Shown here piece after piece: positions 35,803 to 45,432 of a stretch of 64,000 nucleotides of DNA. Positions within the stretch are counted from its first letter, which is position 1. Every line of letters begins with the position of its first letter. The position numbers were made by a program, and so were the translations under genes. The notes under the pieces were generated by a model. It did not search any database, was not told the DNA's origin, and was given only the letters and a program-made list of their open reading frames with translations. The DNA is from JBBQNR01 sp963774075 (GTDB lineage: Bacteria; Actinomycetota; Thermoleophilia; Solirubrobacterales; JBBDJG01): positions 186,001-250,000 of the forward strand of contig CAVZDP010000002.1 of assembly GCA_963774075.1 (NCBI GenBank). The letters are read 5' to 3'.

Positions 35803-36927
35803 CGAATTACTCCTTTGTTGGAAGTGGCCCGCTCTGCGCGGTCCTTGGATGGGATGAATACGGCCTGGTAGCGGCCGCGTCTTGGATTTCTGAATCGGAA
35901 TGTGAACCGGCCCTTTCGCGGGCGTGTACTGGCCGTCGGCCGGTACGCGCTCGTCCGCAGCAGCAGGACGCGACCCGGCAGCTTGGGACGCACCTTTCCC
36001 CGCACGAGCACGACGCCGCCCTTCAGGTGCCGGACCTTGATCCGGACCCTGGACACCACCGTGATCTTGTGCGTCTGCGAGCCGATACCGCCGGCCACGG
36101 CCCGCAGCCGTGTCGTTTCCGACACCGGAATCGAGGCGGCAAAGCTGCCGTCGCACGCGTCGTGAGCCTGCGCACGACCGAGCGCTTGGCCTTGGCCGAG
36201 AGCTCGACCGCCACGCCGGGGCGAGCCGGTGCAACGCTGCCCTTCACCTTGACCGTGCCCCCGCCCACGAGCTTGCTGCGGGCGTGCAGCTGCACCGAGG
36301 TCACCGCCGTGGGCGTCCCGGTTGTCCCGCCAGAGCCATTGCACGAACCGACCGCGTAGTCGGCCCCATACTCGGTTCCTGCGGGCACCACGCCGCCCGG
36401 CGCACGGTCCACCCAGTGTGGCTCAGTGCTGACGCCGTCCCACGTCAGGACGAAGAGGCGGGTCAGGACGGCTCCTGGCACCGCGCCGGTCTGGGGGGGG
36501 ACGTCGATCGTGATCGTGCCTCCCGGGCCGGCAACGGTCTCGCCGCTCGACGGCCCGGCGCTGACGAATGCGCCGCCCCCGGTCCACGTGCCGTAATCGA
36601 ACTTGATCGCTTCCGGCGGCCGCGGAGCCTCAGCTCGGACGTACCTCGTCTGGCCCCGACCTGAAACAGGAACGCCAGGCTCGCGTACTGCGAGTCCTCG
36701 TGGGCGGGCTCCCACACGGCGTGATTGACCTTGATGACCGCCTGCAGGCGACCGGACCGCTCGGAGAGCCACGCCGCCAGCACGTTGGTGTTGGCGTGAT
36801 GGCCATCCGTGGACGCGTCCGAGATCTGAGCCTCGCCACAGGGAGCCGGCACGGCGCCGGCCGCGGCAACTCCCCACATCATCACGATCAGGCACGCGAA
36901 CGTGCCGTACAGGCCTCTGCGGGCCAT
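35799..36927 (-). pseudogene. Secreted protein gene broken by two frameshifts
   Basis: Three successive frames join into one protein. Frame one starts at 36927 with a signal peptide and DGHHANTNVLAAWLSERSG, ending near YASLAFLFQVG (about 36665). Frame two continues TRYVRAEAPRPPEAIKFDYGTWTGG to VAVELSAKAKRSVVRRL (about 36170). Frame three runs DACDGSFAASIPVSETTRLRAVAG to the stop. The final frame ends in an ATGA overlap with the next gene, supporting its reality. Either a decaying gene or assembly indels; the function is unknown. Confidence 0.7.
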
Positions 36928-37003
36928 CCTGCCTCCTTGTCTCTAGCGAACGATCAGCGAATCGGCCAGGCCCAGATGGGCGGCGGCCGAAAGCTGCGAA
37001 GGG

Positions 37004-37597
37004 CTAAGAGACGAGAGGAGGAGCCCGCCCCGCAAGGTTGCGGGCGAGCAGGCGAAGACGCGGCTTGACGACCAGAGAGAGGCGCATCGGCGCGACCCGC
37101 ACAGGCTTCAGCCGCGGCCGCCGAGCGCTGGAGCGAGCGACGAGCTCGATCGCCTTGTAGGAGCCCCGCACCAGGAATGCGATCAGGGCGCCCAGCAGCG
37201 GCGCAAAGATTGCGACGGTCCAGCCACCGTGCCCGAACAGCCCGTGCAGGCCCGCGGAGTGCCCCCCGGAGAGGGCTCCCTCGAGCGATTCCTGCGTGAC
37301 GAAGACCGCGACAAGCGCGAAGGTCGCCCCCGGCCACGCACGTGCAAGTCGAGTCGGGCTGTCGTCCAGGCCCCTCCCGGTGCGCGCAGCAAGCAGGGTG
37401 AAGACGAAATTGACCAGGGAGGCGAGGAAGACGAGCGCCGCGAGCGCGATCGCGAGCGGCAGGTACGAGTGCATCTGGCTCACGGCCGCCTCGTGGGCGT
37501 GTGCCCCCGGGCCCAGCACGTAGCGAAGCTCGTGCAGCGCGATTGCGCCCACGGCAAGCAGACCTACCCATCGCATGAACCGACGCCCAACCGCCAT
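37004..37597 (-). CDS. Multi-pass membrane protein, function unknown
   Basis: From ATG 37597 the protein has 197 residues (TTG 37606 also possible). Four hydrophobic segments are visible (VGLLAVGAIALHEL; LPLAIALAALVFLASLVNFVFTLL; GATFALVAVFVTQESL; TVAIFAPLLGALIAFLV), with His between them (HAHEAA, GGHSAGLHGLFGHGG). The C-terminus is basic and cytoplasmic. No family was recognised. It lies upstream of the secreted genes on the same strand. Confidence 0.7.
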   Translation of the reverse strand: MAVGRRFMRWVGLLAVGAIALHELRYVLGPGAHAHEAAVSQMHSYLPLAIALAALVFLASLVNFVFTLLAARTGRGLDDSPTRLARAWPGATFALVAVFVTQESLEGALSGGHSAGLHGLFGHGGWTVAIFAPLLGALIAFLVRGSYKAIELVARSSARRPRLKPVRVAPMRLSLVVKPRLRLLARNLAGRAPPLVS

Positions 37598-37698
37598 TTG
37601 TGACAAAAATAGCCTATTGCGGTGATCTAGGGAAACAAACTTACGACCAGGAGCTCCGTGTACCCGACCAGGGGCCGGGCTCTAGAATCGCCTCCTGA

Positions 37699-37771
37699 GC
37701 GCGCATAGCTCAGTGGATAGAGCGCTGGCCTCCGGAGCCAGAGGTCGCAGGTTCGAATCCTGCTGCGCGCG
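37699..37771 (+). tRNA. tRNA-Arg (anticodon CCG)
   Basis: A complete cloverleaf can be folded: acceptor GCGCGCA/TGCGCGC, D-arm AGCTCAGTGGATAGAGC, anticodon stem CTGGC/GCCAG with loop CTCCGGA (anticodon CCG), and T-arm GCAGGTTCGAATCCTGC. The CCA end is not encoded (GCCT follows). A TAGAAT box at 37683-37688 is a likely -10. No integrase or att-like repeat was seen beside it. Confidence 0.97.
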
Positions 37772-37877
37772 CCTTTTGGAAGCGGGCGGAAAAAAATTCG
37801 GTCAGTTCCCGACAGTCTTGGGACCGGCCTCCGTTACTGAGCAGTAGGAGATTGGACGTCTCAGGGACGAGCATTGC

Positions 37878-37934
37878 GGGGCGCGGGAACGGATTTTCCG
37901 CGCCCCGTACTTTGTAAGGGCGGTAAACCCGCCC
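37878..37934 (+). other. Two stem-loops downstream of tRNA-Arg
   Basis: The 213-base gap between the tRNA and the oxidoreductase stop contains a 9-bp stem GGGGCGCGG/CCGCGCCCC (37878-37906) and a 6-bp stem GGGCGG/CCGCCC (37918-37934). Neither is followed by a long T-run. They may end transcripts arriving from both sides. No coding frame of note lies in this gap. Confidence 0.5.
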
Positions 37935-37984
37935 CCGTCAGGGGCGCAGGGGCGCGGCGTCAGGGGGCCCGGGCGTCAGGGCAG

Positions 37985-40252
37985 CTAGGCGACCGGCGCG
38001 GGCTCGGCGCTGCGGACCGGCGCGAGCTCGACGGGAATACCGTTGAGCACGGCGTTCCCCGACAGCGGGTCCACGGCCTGCTCGTCGGCGAGCACGTTGC
38101 TGTTCGCGCCGGGCTGCGAGGCGGCCACGCTGAGGCGGATGTCGGGGTCGTCGTGGCCCCAGCCGTGCGGGATGCTCACCACGCCGGGCATGATCCCGTC
38201 CGTCACCTCCACGGGGACCTCGATCGTCCCGCGCTCTGACGTGACGGCGGCGCGCCCTCCGTCCTCCAGGCCGAGCCGCTCGGCGTCCTGCGGGTTGACG
38301 TGGACCGTGCAGCGGTCCGGTCCACGGACCAGGTGGCCGATGTTGTGCATCCAGGAGTTGTTGGAGCGAAGCTGGCGCCGCCCGACGAGCACGAACCCGC
38401 CGTTCCGCCGCTCCTCGAGGGAGGCGACCAGGCGGTCGACGTCGGCGACGATCGGCTCCGGGGCGAGCTCGATCTTGCCGCTCGGGGTGCGAAGCACCTC
38501 GGGTAGCCGCGGCTCGAGCGGGCCGAGGTCCACCCCGTGCGGCGCCTCCTCCAGCCGTTCGAGCGACAGGCCGTCGGGGTCGGCGCCGAAGCCGTCGCCG
38601 TAGGGCCCCGAGCGGAGCATCCAGTCGAGCACGCGGTCGGGGCCGCGGCGCGGCTCGAGCGCCCCCACGAGCTCCTCGGGGCTTCGGCCTGCGAGCGGCG
38701 ACGTGGGGGCCTGGAGCTCGCGGTGAACGAGTGCCCCGATCACCATCGCGTCGAGTTGCTCGAGGTCCGCGTCGGGCCCCTGGCCGGCGACGATTCCCGT
38801 CAGCCGCAGCAGCGTCTGCCACTCCGGCAGCATCGAGGGGTCGAGGTCCAGGACCTGCGGCGAGTAGTTGGCGATGTTTCGAGCGGCGAGCTGGTAAAGG
38901 GCAAGGTCGTAGTGCGAGCGACACAGCGCCGACGGCGCGGGCAGGATCACGTCAGCGTGGCGGGTCGTCTCGTTCACGTAGATGTCCACGCTCACCATCA
39001 GCTCGAGACTCTCGAGCGCGCGGCGCATCCTGCCGGCGTTCGGCGTGCTCAGCGCCGGATTGCCCGCGAGGGTGAAGAGCGCCCGCACCTGGCCCTCCCC
39101 CGGCGTGTCGATCTCCTCCGCAAGGCACGCGACCGGCAGCTCGCCCAACACCTCCGGCAGTCCGCGCACGCGGCTCTGCCAGCGCCCGAGGCGCAGGCCC
39201 TTGCCGATGCCGGGCTGCCCGCTGGTGTTCGACGCGCCGGCGGCCGCTTTGGTGAACATCGCGCCGCCCGGCCGATCCAGATTGCCCGTGAGGACGTTCA
39301 GAACGTCCACGAGCCAGCTCGCGAGGGTGCCGAACTCCTGGGTGCAGGTGCCGATGCGCCCGTAGACGGCGGCCCGCTCGGCGGCGGCGAGCTCACGGGC
39401 CATGCGCCGGATCTCGCCGGGCTCGATCCCGCAGACCTCGGCCGCGGCCTCGGGCGCGAACCGGTGGGCCAGCCGGACGACCTCGTCGAATCCCTCGCAA
39501 TGCTCGGCGAGCGGGCCGAGGTCGGCGAGTCCCTCCGAGACGAGCACGTTGACGAGCGCGAACAAGAGGTGGGCGTCGGTGCCCGGCCTGATGAAGTGGT
39601 GCTCGTCGGCCTGCTCCGCCGTGCGACTGCGGCGGGGGTCGATGACCACTACCCGGCCGCCGCGATCTCGGATGGCCCGCAGCCGGCCGCGCATGTCGGG
39701 CGCCGTCAGCAGGCTGCCGTTGGACGCGAGCGGGTTCGCGCCCAGCATCAGGAGGTGGTCGGTGCGGTCCACGTCCGGGATCGGGATGCTCAGCGCGGCT
39801 CCGAACATCAGGCCCGCGGAGACGTGCTTGGGCATCTGGTCGACTGTGCTGGCCGAGAAGAGGTTGCGCGAGCCCATCGCCTTCAGCAGCACCCGTCCGT
39901 AGATGAGTGCCTCGAGGTTGTGCGCGTTGGGGTTGCCGATATAGGCGGCGATCGCGTCACGGCCGCCCCGGTCGACGATCGGGCCCAGGCGGCGGTCGAT
40001 CTCGGCGAAGGCGTCGTCCCAGGAGACCTCCTCGAAGCCCGACCCCGAGCGCACGAGCGGCGTCCGCACCCGGTCGGGGTCCTCGTGCAGCGCCTTGACC
40101 GCGAAGCCCTTCGGACAGATGAAGCCGTGGCTGAAGACGTCTGCCGGGTCGCCCCGGATGCCGCTCACCTCTCCGCCCTCGACGCTCACCTCCAGCCCGC
40201 ACGTCGCCTCGCAGAGCGGGCACGTGCGATAGGCGGTGAAGGTGTCTTCCAT
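37985..40252 (-). CDS. Molybdopterin-dependent oxidoreductase (formate dehydrogenase/BisC-like)
   Basis: This is a 755-residue single-subunit enzyme of the DMSO reductase superfamily. An N-terminal 4Fe-4S site (CPLCEATC...ICPKG) precedes the molybdopterin domains (STVDQMPKHVS, LMLGANPLASNG, VVVIDPRRSRTAEQADEHHFIRPGTD). A C-terminal dinucleotide-binding domain follows (LRSNNSWMHNIGHL, VSIPHGWGH). ATG 40252 has GGAGAG five bases upstream. No Tat signal or partner subunits are adjacent, so it is probably cytoplasmic; the substrate is undetermined. Confidence 0.9.
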   Translation of the reverse strand: MEDTFTAYRTCPLCEATCGLEVSVEGGEVSGIRGDPADVFSHGFICPKGFAVKALHEDPDRVRTPLVRSGSGFEEVSWDDAFAEIDRRLGPIVDRGGRDAIAAYIGNPNAHNLEALIYGRVLLKAMGSRNLFSASTVDQMPKHVSAGLMFGAALSIPIPDVDRTDHLLMLGANPLASNGSLLTAPDMRGRLRAIRDRGGRVVVIDPRRSRTAEQADEHHFIRPGTDAHLLFALVNVLVSEGLADLGPLAEHCEGFDEVVRLAHRFAPEAAAEVCGIEPGEIRRMARELAAAERAAVYGRIGTCTQEFGTLASWLVDVLNVLTGNLDRPGGAMFTKAAAGASNTSGQPGIGKGLRLGRWQSRVRGLPEVLGELPVACLAEEIDTPGEGQVRALFTLAGNPALSTPNAGRMRRALESLELMVSVDIYVNETTRHADVILPAPSALCRSHYDLALYQLAARNIANYSPQVLDLDPSMLPEWQTLLRLTGIVAGQGPDADLEQLDAMVIGALVHRELQAPTSPLAGRSPEELVGALEPRRGPDRVLDWMLRSGPYGDGFGADPDGLSLERLEEAPHGVDLGPLEPRLPEVLRTPSGKIELAPEPIVADVDRLVASLEERRNGGFVLVGRRQLRSNNSWMHNIGHLVRGPDRCTVHVNPQDAERLGLEDGGRAAVTSERGTIEVPVEVTDGIMPGVVSIPHGWGHDDPDIRLSVAASQPGANSNVLADEQAVDPLSGNAVLNGIPVELAPVRSAEPAPVA

Positions 40253-40371
40253 AAGCGCTCTCCGAGCCACCACATCCTATTGGGCTGTGGTCCTGGCGCA
40301 AAAAGCAGCTGCATCTGGCGCGGTGCGCGAAATAAAGGCTATCCTCGGTTGGGAGGCACGGCGGGAGGAAA

Positions 40372-42248
40372 TTGAGAGTCTGCAGAACATCCGGCGCGAT
40401 GCTCTTGGCCGCATCGGCTTTGGCGGCGATGCTGGCGCTCGCCGTCTCGGCCGGCGCGGCGGTGCACGACGTCACGCTCGTGAGCCGGGCGAGCGGCCCC
40501 GGCGGCGCTGCCGCAAATGCCAACTCCAGAGACGTCGCGATCTCGAACAGCGGCCGCTTCGTCGCCTTCGTGTCCGAGGCGGAGCTGGCGCCCGGAGCCG
40601 CGACCGGCATCGCGAACGTCTACAGGCGCGACTCAGCGACGCGCGAGACCGTCCTCATCAGCCGGGCGAGCGGCCTGGACGGCGTCGGCGCGGACGCGGA
40701 CTCTGCGAGCCCCGCCTTGTCGCCGGGTGGCCGCTACGTCGCCTTCGAGTCCTCCGCCGCCAACCTCAGCGCGGACGACGTGGACCCGGTGACCGACGTC
40801 TTCCTGCGCGACACGAAGACGGGCGCGACGACGCTCATCAGTCGCGGAGACGGCGACGCCGCGCCGGGCGGCGACGCCGGGTCCCACAACCCCGCCATCG
40901 CGCTCTACGGCGACCACGTGGTCTTCGAGTCGGACGCCGACAACCTCCACCCGGAAGCCGCCCCGACCGTGCGCAACATCTTCGTGCGCGACATGAAGAG
41001 CCAGACCGTGAAGCTCGTGAGCCGCGGCAGCCCCACCTTCGACGCTCCAGAGGGCCCGCCCGCCGAACGGCGACTCGCGCAACCCCTCGATCTCGTCCAA
41101 CGGCGACCGAATCGCCTTCGAGTCCGACGCCTCCAATCTGAGCGCCAGGGACGCGGACGGCGTGACCGACGTGTACCTGCGAAACCTGAGGTTCAGGTCG
41201 GCGGAGCTGATCTCCTGTCCTACGAGCACCTTCCTCAACCGCTGCCAGCCTGCCGGGGACGGTGACTCGCTCAATCCCTCGATCTCCCTCGATGGGCGCT
41301 ACGTGGCGTTCGAGTCGGACGCCGCCAACCTGAGCTCCGAGGACGTCGATCCGGGTAAGGACGATATCTTCCTCCGGGACTTCCAGGCCAGCACGACGAT
41401 GCTCATCAGCAGGGCCGATGGGCCTCCGGGGCGGCGGGGGGGCGCCCTCGTCGAACGCGACCGTGTCCGGGGAGGGTCAGGGACAGTTCGTCGCCTTCGT
41501 GTCCGCGGCGGAGAACCTGAGCGACGAGGACGTGGCGACATTCGACGTCTTCGTCCGCGACACCCGAAACGATCTGACCACGCTCGCAAGCAAGGCCTCT
41601 GGCATCTCAGGCCCGGGCGCGGGCGGAAGCTCCCTTTCTGCGGTGCTCTCCGCGAGCGGGGGCTTCGTCGTCTTCCTCTCCGAGGCCGACAACTTGGGCT
41701 CCGATGACGACGACGCCGTATGGAACGTCTTCTCGAGAGAGCTCAGCCTCACGCCACCGCCCCCGTACGTGCCGCCGGAGCAGGCGTGCCACCACGGCGA
41801 TTGCTCGGTCCCAGGGGACGCGGCGGCGCACGATGCGGGCCACGGCGCCGCGGGCGGGCATGCCGCCACCGGCCACACGAGTCATGCATCCGCGGGCGCG
41901 CACGCCCACGACAAGAAGCGCCCGACCCAGACCCTCTTCGCCCCGAGTCGCCAAGACGTCGACAAGCTGTACGTGATGATCCAGATGCACGAGGCAAGCG
42001 ACGTGGAGATAACCGGCAGCGTGAGCGTGCCGGGGTCTGCACGCCTCTATCGCTTGAGGAACGTGACGAGGCGGATACCGATCCACGGCGTGCGTCGCGT
42101 CAAGCTGAAGCTGCCGGCCGCGGCGAAGCGCTCGGTGAAGCGGGCGTTGAGACGAGGCAAGGTCGTGCGGGCGCGCGTGAAGGTCATCGCCGTGGACGGT
42201 GCCGGCAATCGCGGCACTGCTCGGCGCACGATCCGCCTCAGGCCCTGA
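40372..42248 (+). pseudogene. Secreted TolB/PD40-like beta-propeller protein, split by two frameshifts
   Basis: Frame one (from TTG 40372, signal peptide MLLAASALAAMLALAVSAGA) carries PD40-like blades of the pattern NSRDVAISNSGRFVAFVSEAEL. It passes near 41060 into a second frame (NGDSRNPSISSNGDRIAFESDASNLS, DGRYVAFESDAANLSSEDVDP), and near 41440, at a run of seven G, into a third (GQFVAFVSAAENLSDEDVATFDVF). The C-terminus has a His-rich linker and a basic domain (RRVKLKLPAAAKRSVKRAL...GNRGTARRTIRLR). Indel errors or slippage are possible. Confidence 0.8.
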
Positions 42249-42263
42249 GCGCGGCGCCGGAGC

Positions 42264-42677
42264 TCAGCTGCGGAGCTTGATCCGCTTCGTGTAGGTGCGC
42301 CTGTTGCCGGACTGGTCGCTGCCGACGCTCTTGACCGTCGCGTAGACGGTCTTGCGCTTGATCGACCTCTTCACAGAGCGCAGAGCGCTCGCCGACAGCT
42401 TCAGGTAGACGCGGCTCGGTATGTGCGGCGCCACGCTTTTCTTGAAGCCCTTGTAGCGCGTTCCGGCCGCGCTGGCGGTGATGCGCAGCGTGCCGCGCTC
42501 GTGCAGCGTGACCAGCAGGTAGAGGCGACCGGCCTTCTGCGAGGAGGAGGCGAAGATCGTCTGGCTGGGCGCTCGGCTGTCTGCGGCCGAGTTCGCGGTC
42601 GGCGACGCGGCGGCCGCGCCCGCGCTCGCCCCGGCGATCCCCGCCAGAGCGAGCCACAGTACGGCCCTGTGCCTCAA
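42264..42677 (-). CDS. Small secreted protein with the basic C-terminal domain
   Basis: This 137-residue protein starts at TTG 42677, which overlaps the upstream stop as TTGA. A signal peptide (RHRAVLWLALAGIAGASAGAAAA) is followed by SQTIFASSSQKAGRLYLLVTLHE and a basic beta domain ending SVKRSIKRKTVYATVKSVGSDQSGNRRTYTKRIKLR. The whole mature part is homologous by eye to the C-terminus of the convergent propeller protein (TQTLFAPSRQDVDKLYVMIQMHE...). Function unknown. Confidence 0.75.
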   Translation of the reverse strand: MRHRAVLWLALAGIAGASAGAAAASPTANSAADSRAPSQTIFASSSQKAGRLYLLVTLHERGTLRITASAAGTRYKGFKKSVAPHIPSRVYLKLSASALRSVKRSIKRKTVYATVKSVGSDQSGNRRTYTKRIKLRS

Positions 42678-44583
42678 GGAGTGAACACTCCCTGGCGCAG
42701 GTAGACAGCCTCGTCGCCGTCGCCGCAGGTCTGGGGGCAGCCGGTCGTGTAGCCGGTGCCGTTCGGCCCCGCGTCCTTGAGCGTGGCGCTCGCCATCGCC
42801 ATGACGGTCCGCTTCGTCTCGTTGATGTAGTTCGGCACCAGCGCGTCGGCCGTAGTGGTAGACGGTGCAGGTGCTGCCGACCGCAGTGCCGTTGGCGACG
42901 CACGTGAACGGAGCGTAGAGCTCACGCTCCACGACCGTGCCGGCCTCAGCCGCCCCGCTCTGCCTGTCGGTTATCCGCATGGTCGTGGCAAGCACGACCC
43001 TGCCCGTGTAGTCGGTTCCTGCGCCGCCAGGACAGGCCGCATTGGTGGCCTTGCAGATGACGTCCGTGGCGCTCGCGACGATCCTGACGTTCGCCTCGTC
43101 CGCCGGCGTGCTGGGGTTGCCGACCAGCACGTCATAGCGAGCGGACGCCGACTGCCTGCCCGTGGAAGCGGTCGTGAGCACCTGTGACGACTCGACCGGA
43201 GGCGAGCACGACGGACTGTTGAGCGGCGAGATGTGGTTGCTGTTCGGCGAGGTGCACCTGTTGTACTCGGGCACCAGCGGCACCCGGAGCGGCGTCCCGC
43301 CGCCCGGGCGCGGGTACTGCGGCGCCGGGATGGCGAACCACGGCAGCATGATCCCCATCACGTCCGTCTGGGCGAAGCCCGTGTTGTTCTGGTATTCGCT
43401 GTGCAGGCGGATCTTCTGCCCGGCGGTCACCGGGTAGCCGCTGAACGGATAGGCCGCAGCGGGAGGATAGACCTCCGGTTGGGCTCCCGGCGGGATGTCG
43501 GAGAAGATGCCGCAAAGGCTCATGGTGTCGAGGTGCCCGTTCCAGCAAGCCGGTCGGGCCGCCTGCGAAGGCCGTCCCGTAGTTGGCCTCGGACCGGCAG
43601 AGCGTCGCTCCGGCGAGATCGGTGGGCTCAGGGTTGTTTGTAGGGCTCGGGCCAAAGTAGTCGCCCGATGGACCGCCGAGCAGCTCCGCGGACACGGCTA
43701 TGCCTCCGCCCTTGGCCTCGTCGTGATCGGCGACGCTGCTGCCCGACCCCGTGACGTCGACGTCGTGGGAGTGGCCCGCTATCGCAATCAGGCGGGCATT
43801 CCACGGGATCGTCCATTCGGACTGGTATGGGCCGCCCACCGGCAGGTTGTCGGGGTCGTGCCAGTCGGAATATGGATAGTTGGGACCAGCCGGTGGGCCA
43901 GGGATCGTGTAGTCGGAGTCCCCGTTGCCGCCGATGCCGCTTCCGCAGCCATCCACGTCCAGCCACGCGGGCGTCGCGGGCAGCGTCTCCGCCTTGGGCC
44001 GGTAGCGCACCTTCAGCTCGATGTTCACCGTCTGCGGAGCGGCGTTGAAGTTGACGAGGTGGTAGATCAGCGCCCAGTTGGCAGTGTCGTTCTCGTAGCC
44101 GTATGTCTGCGGCATGTGGAGATGCGTCCGCTCGTTTCCGGCGGCGAAGAAGCGCTGCCCGAAGCTTCCCTGACCCGTGCCGCAGACCAGGTCGGGCTGG
44201 CTGGGGTTGATGAGCACGAAGTGGTGCTGCATGACGCCGTCCTCGGGGGGGCCGGCGGGCGGCTGGGTTCCAAGGTTGACCGACCTCCCGCTGTTGTCGA
44301 CGAGGTCCGAGACGATGTCGGTGATCCGGCAGTTCGTGCACGCCGCCGGCACGGATGTGTCGATCGCGTTCTTGATCTCGCCGTACGGGGAGCCCGCCGG
44401 AATCACGAAGGGCCCGAAGGTCAGCCTGACCCACTGGCCGGCCCGGCTCGGCGCGTCGTTCCGGGCGTCAGCCGGCGTTGCTATGGGCGTCGGCCCCGTG
44501 TCGGCCGCCGCCACTCCCGTGAACCCAGCAGTCATCGCGAGTGCCGTCCCAATGACGAGCATCAAAAAGTTAATGCGCCTCAT
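42674..44583 (-). pseudogene. Secreted protein with SURNod19/PHM-like N-terminal region, split by two frameshifts
   Basis: From ATG 44583 (GAGGTGGAG upstream) a signal peptide precedes a domain with HHFVLIN, HLHMPQTYGYEN, LIYHLVNF and AIAGHSHDVDV, which resembles SURNod19 or copper monooxygenase-like folds (tentative). The frame shifts near 43560 to CWNGHLDTMSLCGIFSDIPPG and YQNNTGFAQTDVMGIM, then near 42860 to DALVPNYINETKRTV, ending GDGDEAVYLRQGVFTP. The second half is paralogous to the secreted protein at 31.7-32.6 kb. Confidence 0.72.
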
Positions 44584-44652
44584 CTCCACCTCATCCCTCC
44601 CGCTCGCCAAGAATCATCCGGTCGTCCCATAGTAGCCGTGTTCCGCCCGTGA

Positions 44653-45405
44653 ATGGCGAGACAGCTAGGCTTCGAAATGGTGCGAATCCGCTCTCGAAGA
44701 GCCGTTCACAGGCGCGTCACGCCACTCGTAGTCCTCGCAGCACTCGTCGGGGCTGCAGCGCCCGACATGGCCGCCTCGAAAACCGATCCGAGCGAGAATC
44801 TCGTCTCCGAGCTGCGGGCGATCAGGCCACCCGTCGAGGGCCTGCGGATCGTCGTCGTCGACCAGGACCGCTTCCTGCGCCTGACCAACGGAAGCGGCAG
44901 CACCGTGCTCGTGAAGGGCTACGACGACGAGCCCTACCTGCGCTTCAAGCCGGATCGCTCCGTCGAGGTCAACACGCGCTCGCCCTCCAAGTACGTGAAC
45001 GAGGATCGCTACGGACAGACTCCCGTGCCCGCGCAGGCGCAGTCCGACGCGACCCCGAAGTGGCAGCTCGTGTCGCGCGACGGCGCCTACACCTGGTTCG
45101 ACCATCGCATCCACTCCATGAACAAGGGAACGCCTCCGGAGGTCGCGGACCCGAGCAAGCCGGCCAAGGTCTTCGACTGGCGCGTGGCGATGGAGGTGGA
45201 CGACCGCCCCGTCCAGGCGGTGGGCAGGCTCGACTGGCGCCCGCAGGAGGCGTCGTCCGCCGACGACGGCATCTCCGTGCCGCTGATCGCGGCACTGGCG
45301 GCCGGGACGGCGGCCTTGGTCGCCGGCGCCCTGGTGTTGCTCCGAAGGCGCCGCGGCGGCACGCCCGAGCCGGGCCGCGAGAAGGCGGCCGAAGAGGCGT
45401 GGTGA
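44653..45405 (+). CDS. Exported, C-terminally membrane-anchored protein, function unknown
   Basis: This 250-residue protein has an N-terminal signal (VTPLVVLAALVGAAAPDMAA), an extracellular part with GYDDEPYLRFKPDRSVEVNTRSPSKYVN and WFDHRIHSM, and a single C-terminal helix (VPLIAALAAGTAALVAGALVLL) followed by RRRR. I recognise the GYxxEPYLR...DHRIH pattern as recurrent in actinobacterial exported proteins but know no function. ATG 44677 is an alternative start. Confidence 0.75.
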   Translation: MARQLGFEMVRIRSRRAVHRRVTPLVVLAALVGAAAPDMAASKTDPSENLVSELRAIRPPVEGLRIVVVDQDRFLRLTNGSGSTVLVKGYDDEPYLRFKPDRSVEVNTRSPSKYVNEDRYGQTPVPAQAQSDATPKWQLVSRDGAYTWFDHRIHSMNKGTPPEVADPSKPAKVFDWRVAMEVDDRPVQAVGRLDWRPQEASSADDGISVPLIAALAAGTAALVAGALVLLRRRRGGTPEPGREKAAEEAW

Positions 45406-45432
45406 ACCCGGCCGCCTCGCCGGGCTCCCGCC

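Noticed and set aside
37699..37984. tRNA-Arg as the attachment site of an integrated element
   Set aside because: No integrase, no second copy of the tRNA 3' end, and no change in gene type typical of an integrative element was seen on either side.
37772..37984. Riboswitch or Moco motif for the molybdopterin enzyme
   Set aside because: The gap lies downstream of the gene (transcribed toward it), so it cannot be a 5' leader; only simple hairpins are visible.
38537..40375. A long plus-strand open frame of about 600 codons opposite the molybdopterin oxidoreductase
   Set aside because: Arg/Ala/Gly-rich with no recognisable motif; it is the antisense shadow of a clear enzyme in high-GC DNA. The same applies to the long frames opposite pnp (6.5-8.3 kb) and carB (23.5-25.4 kb).
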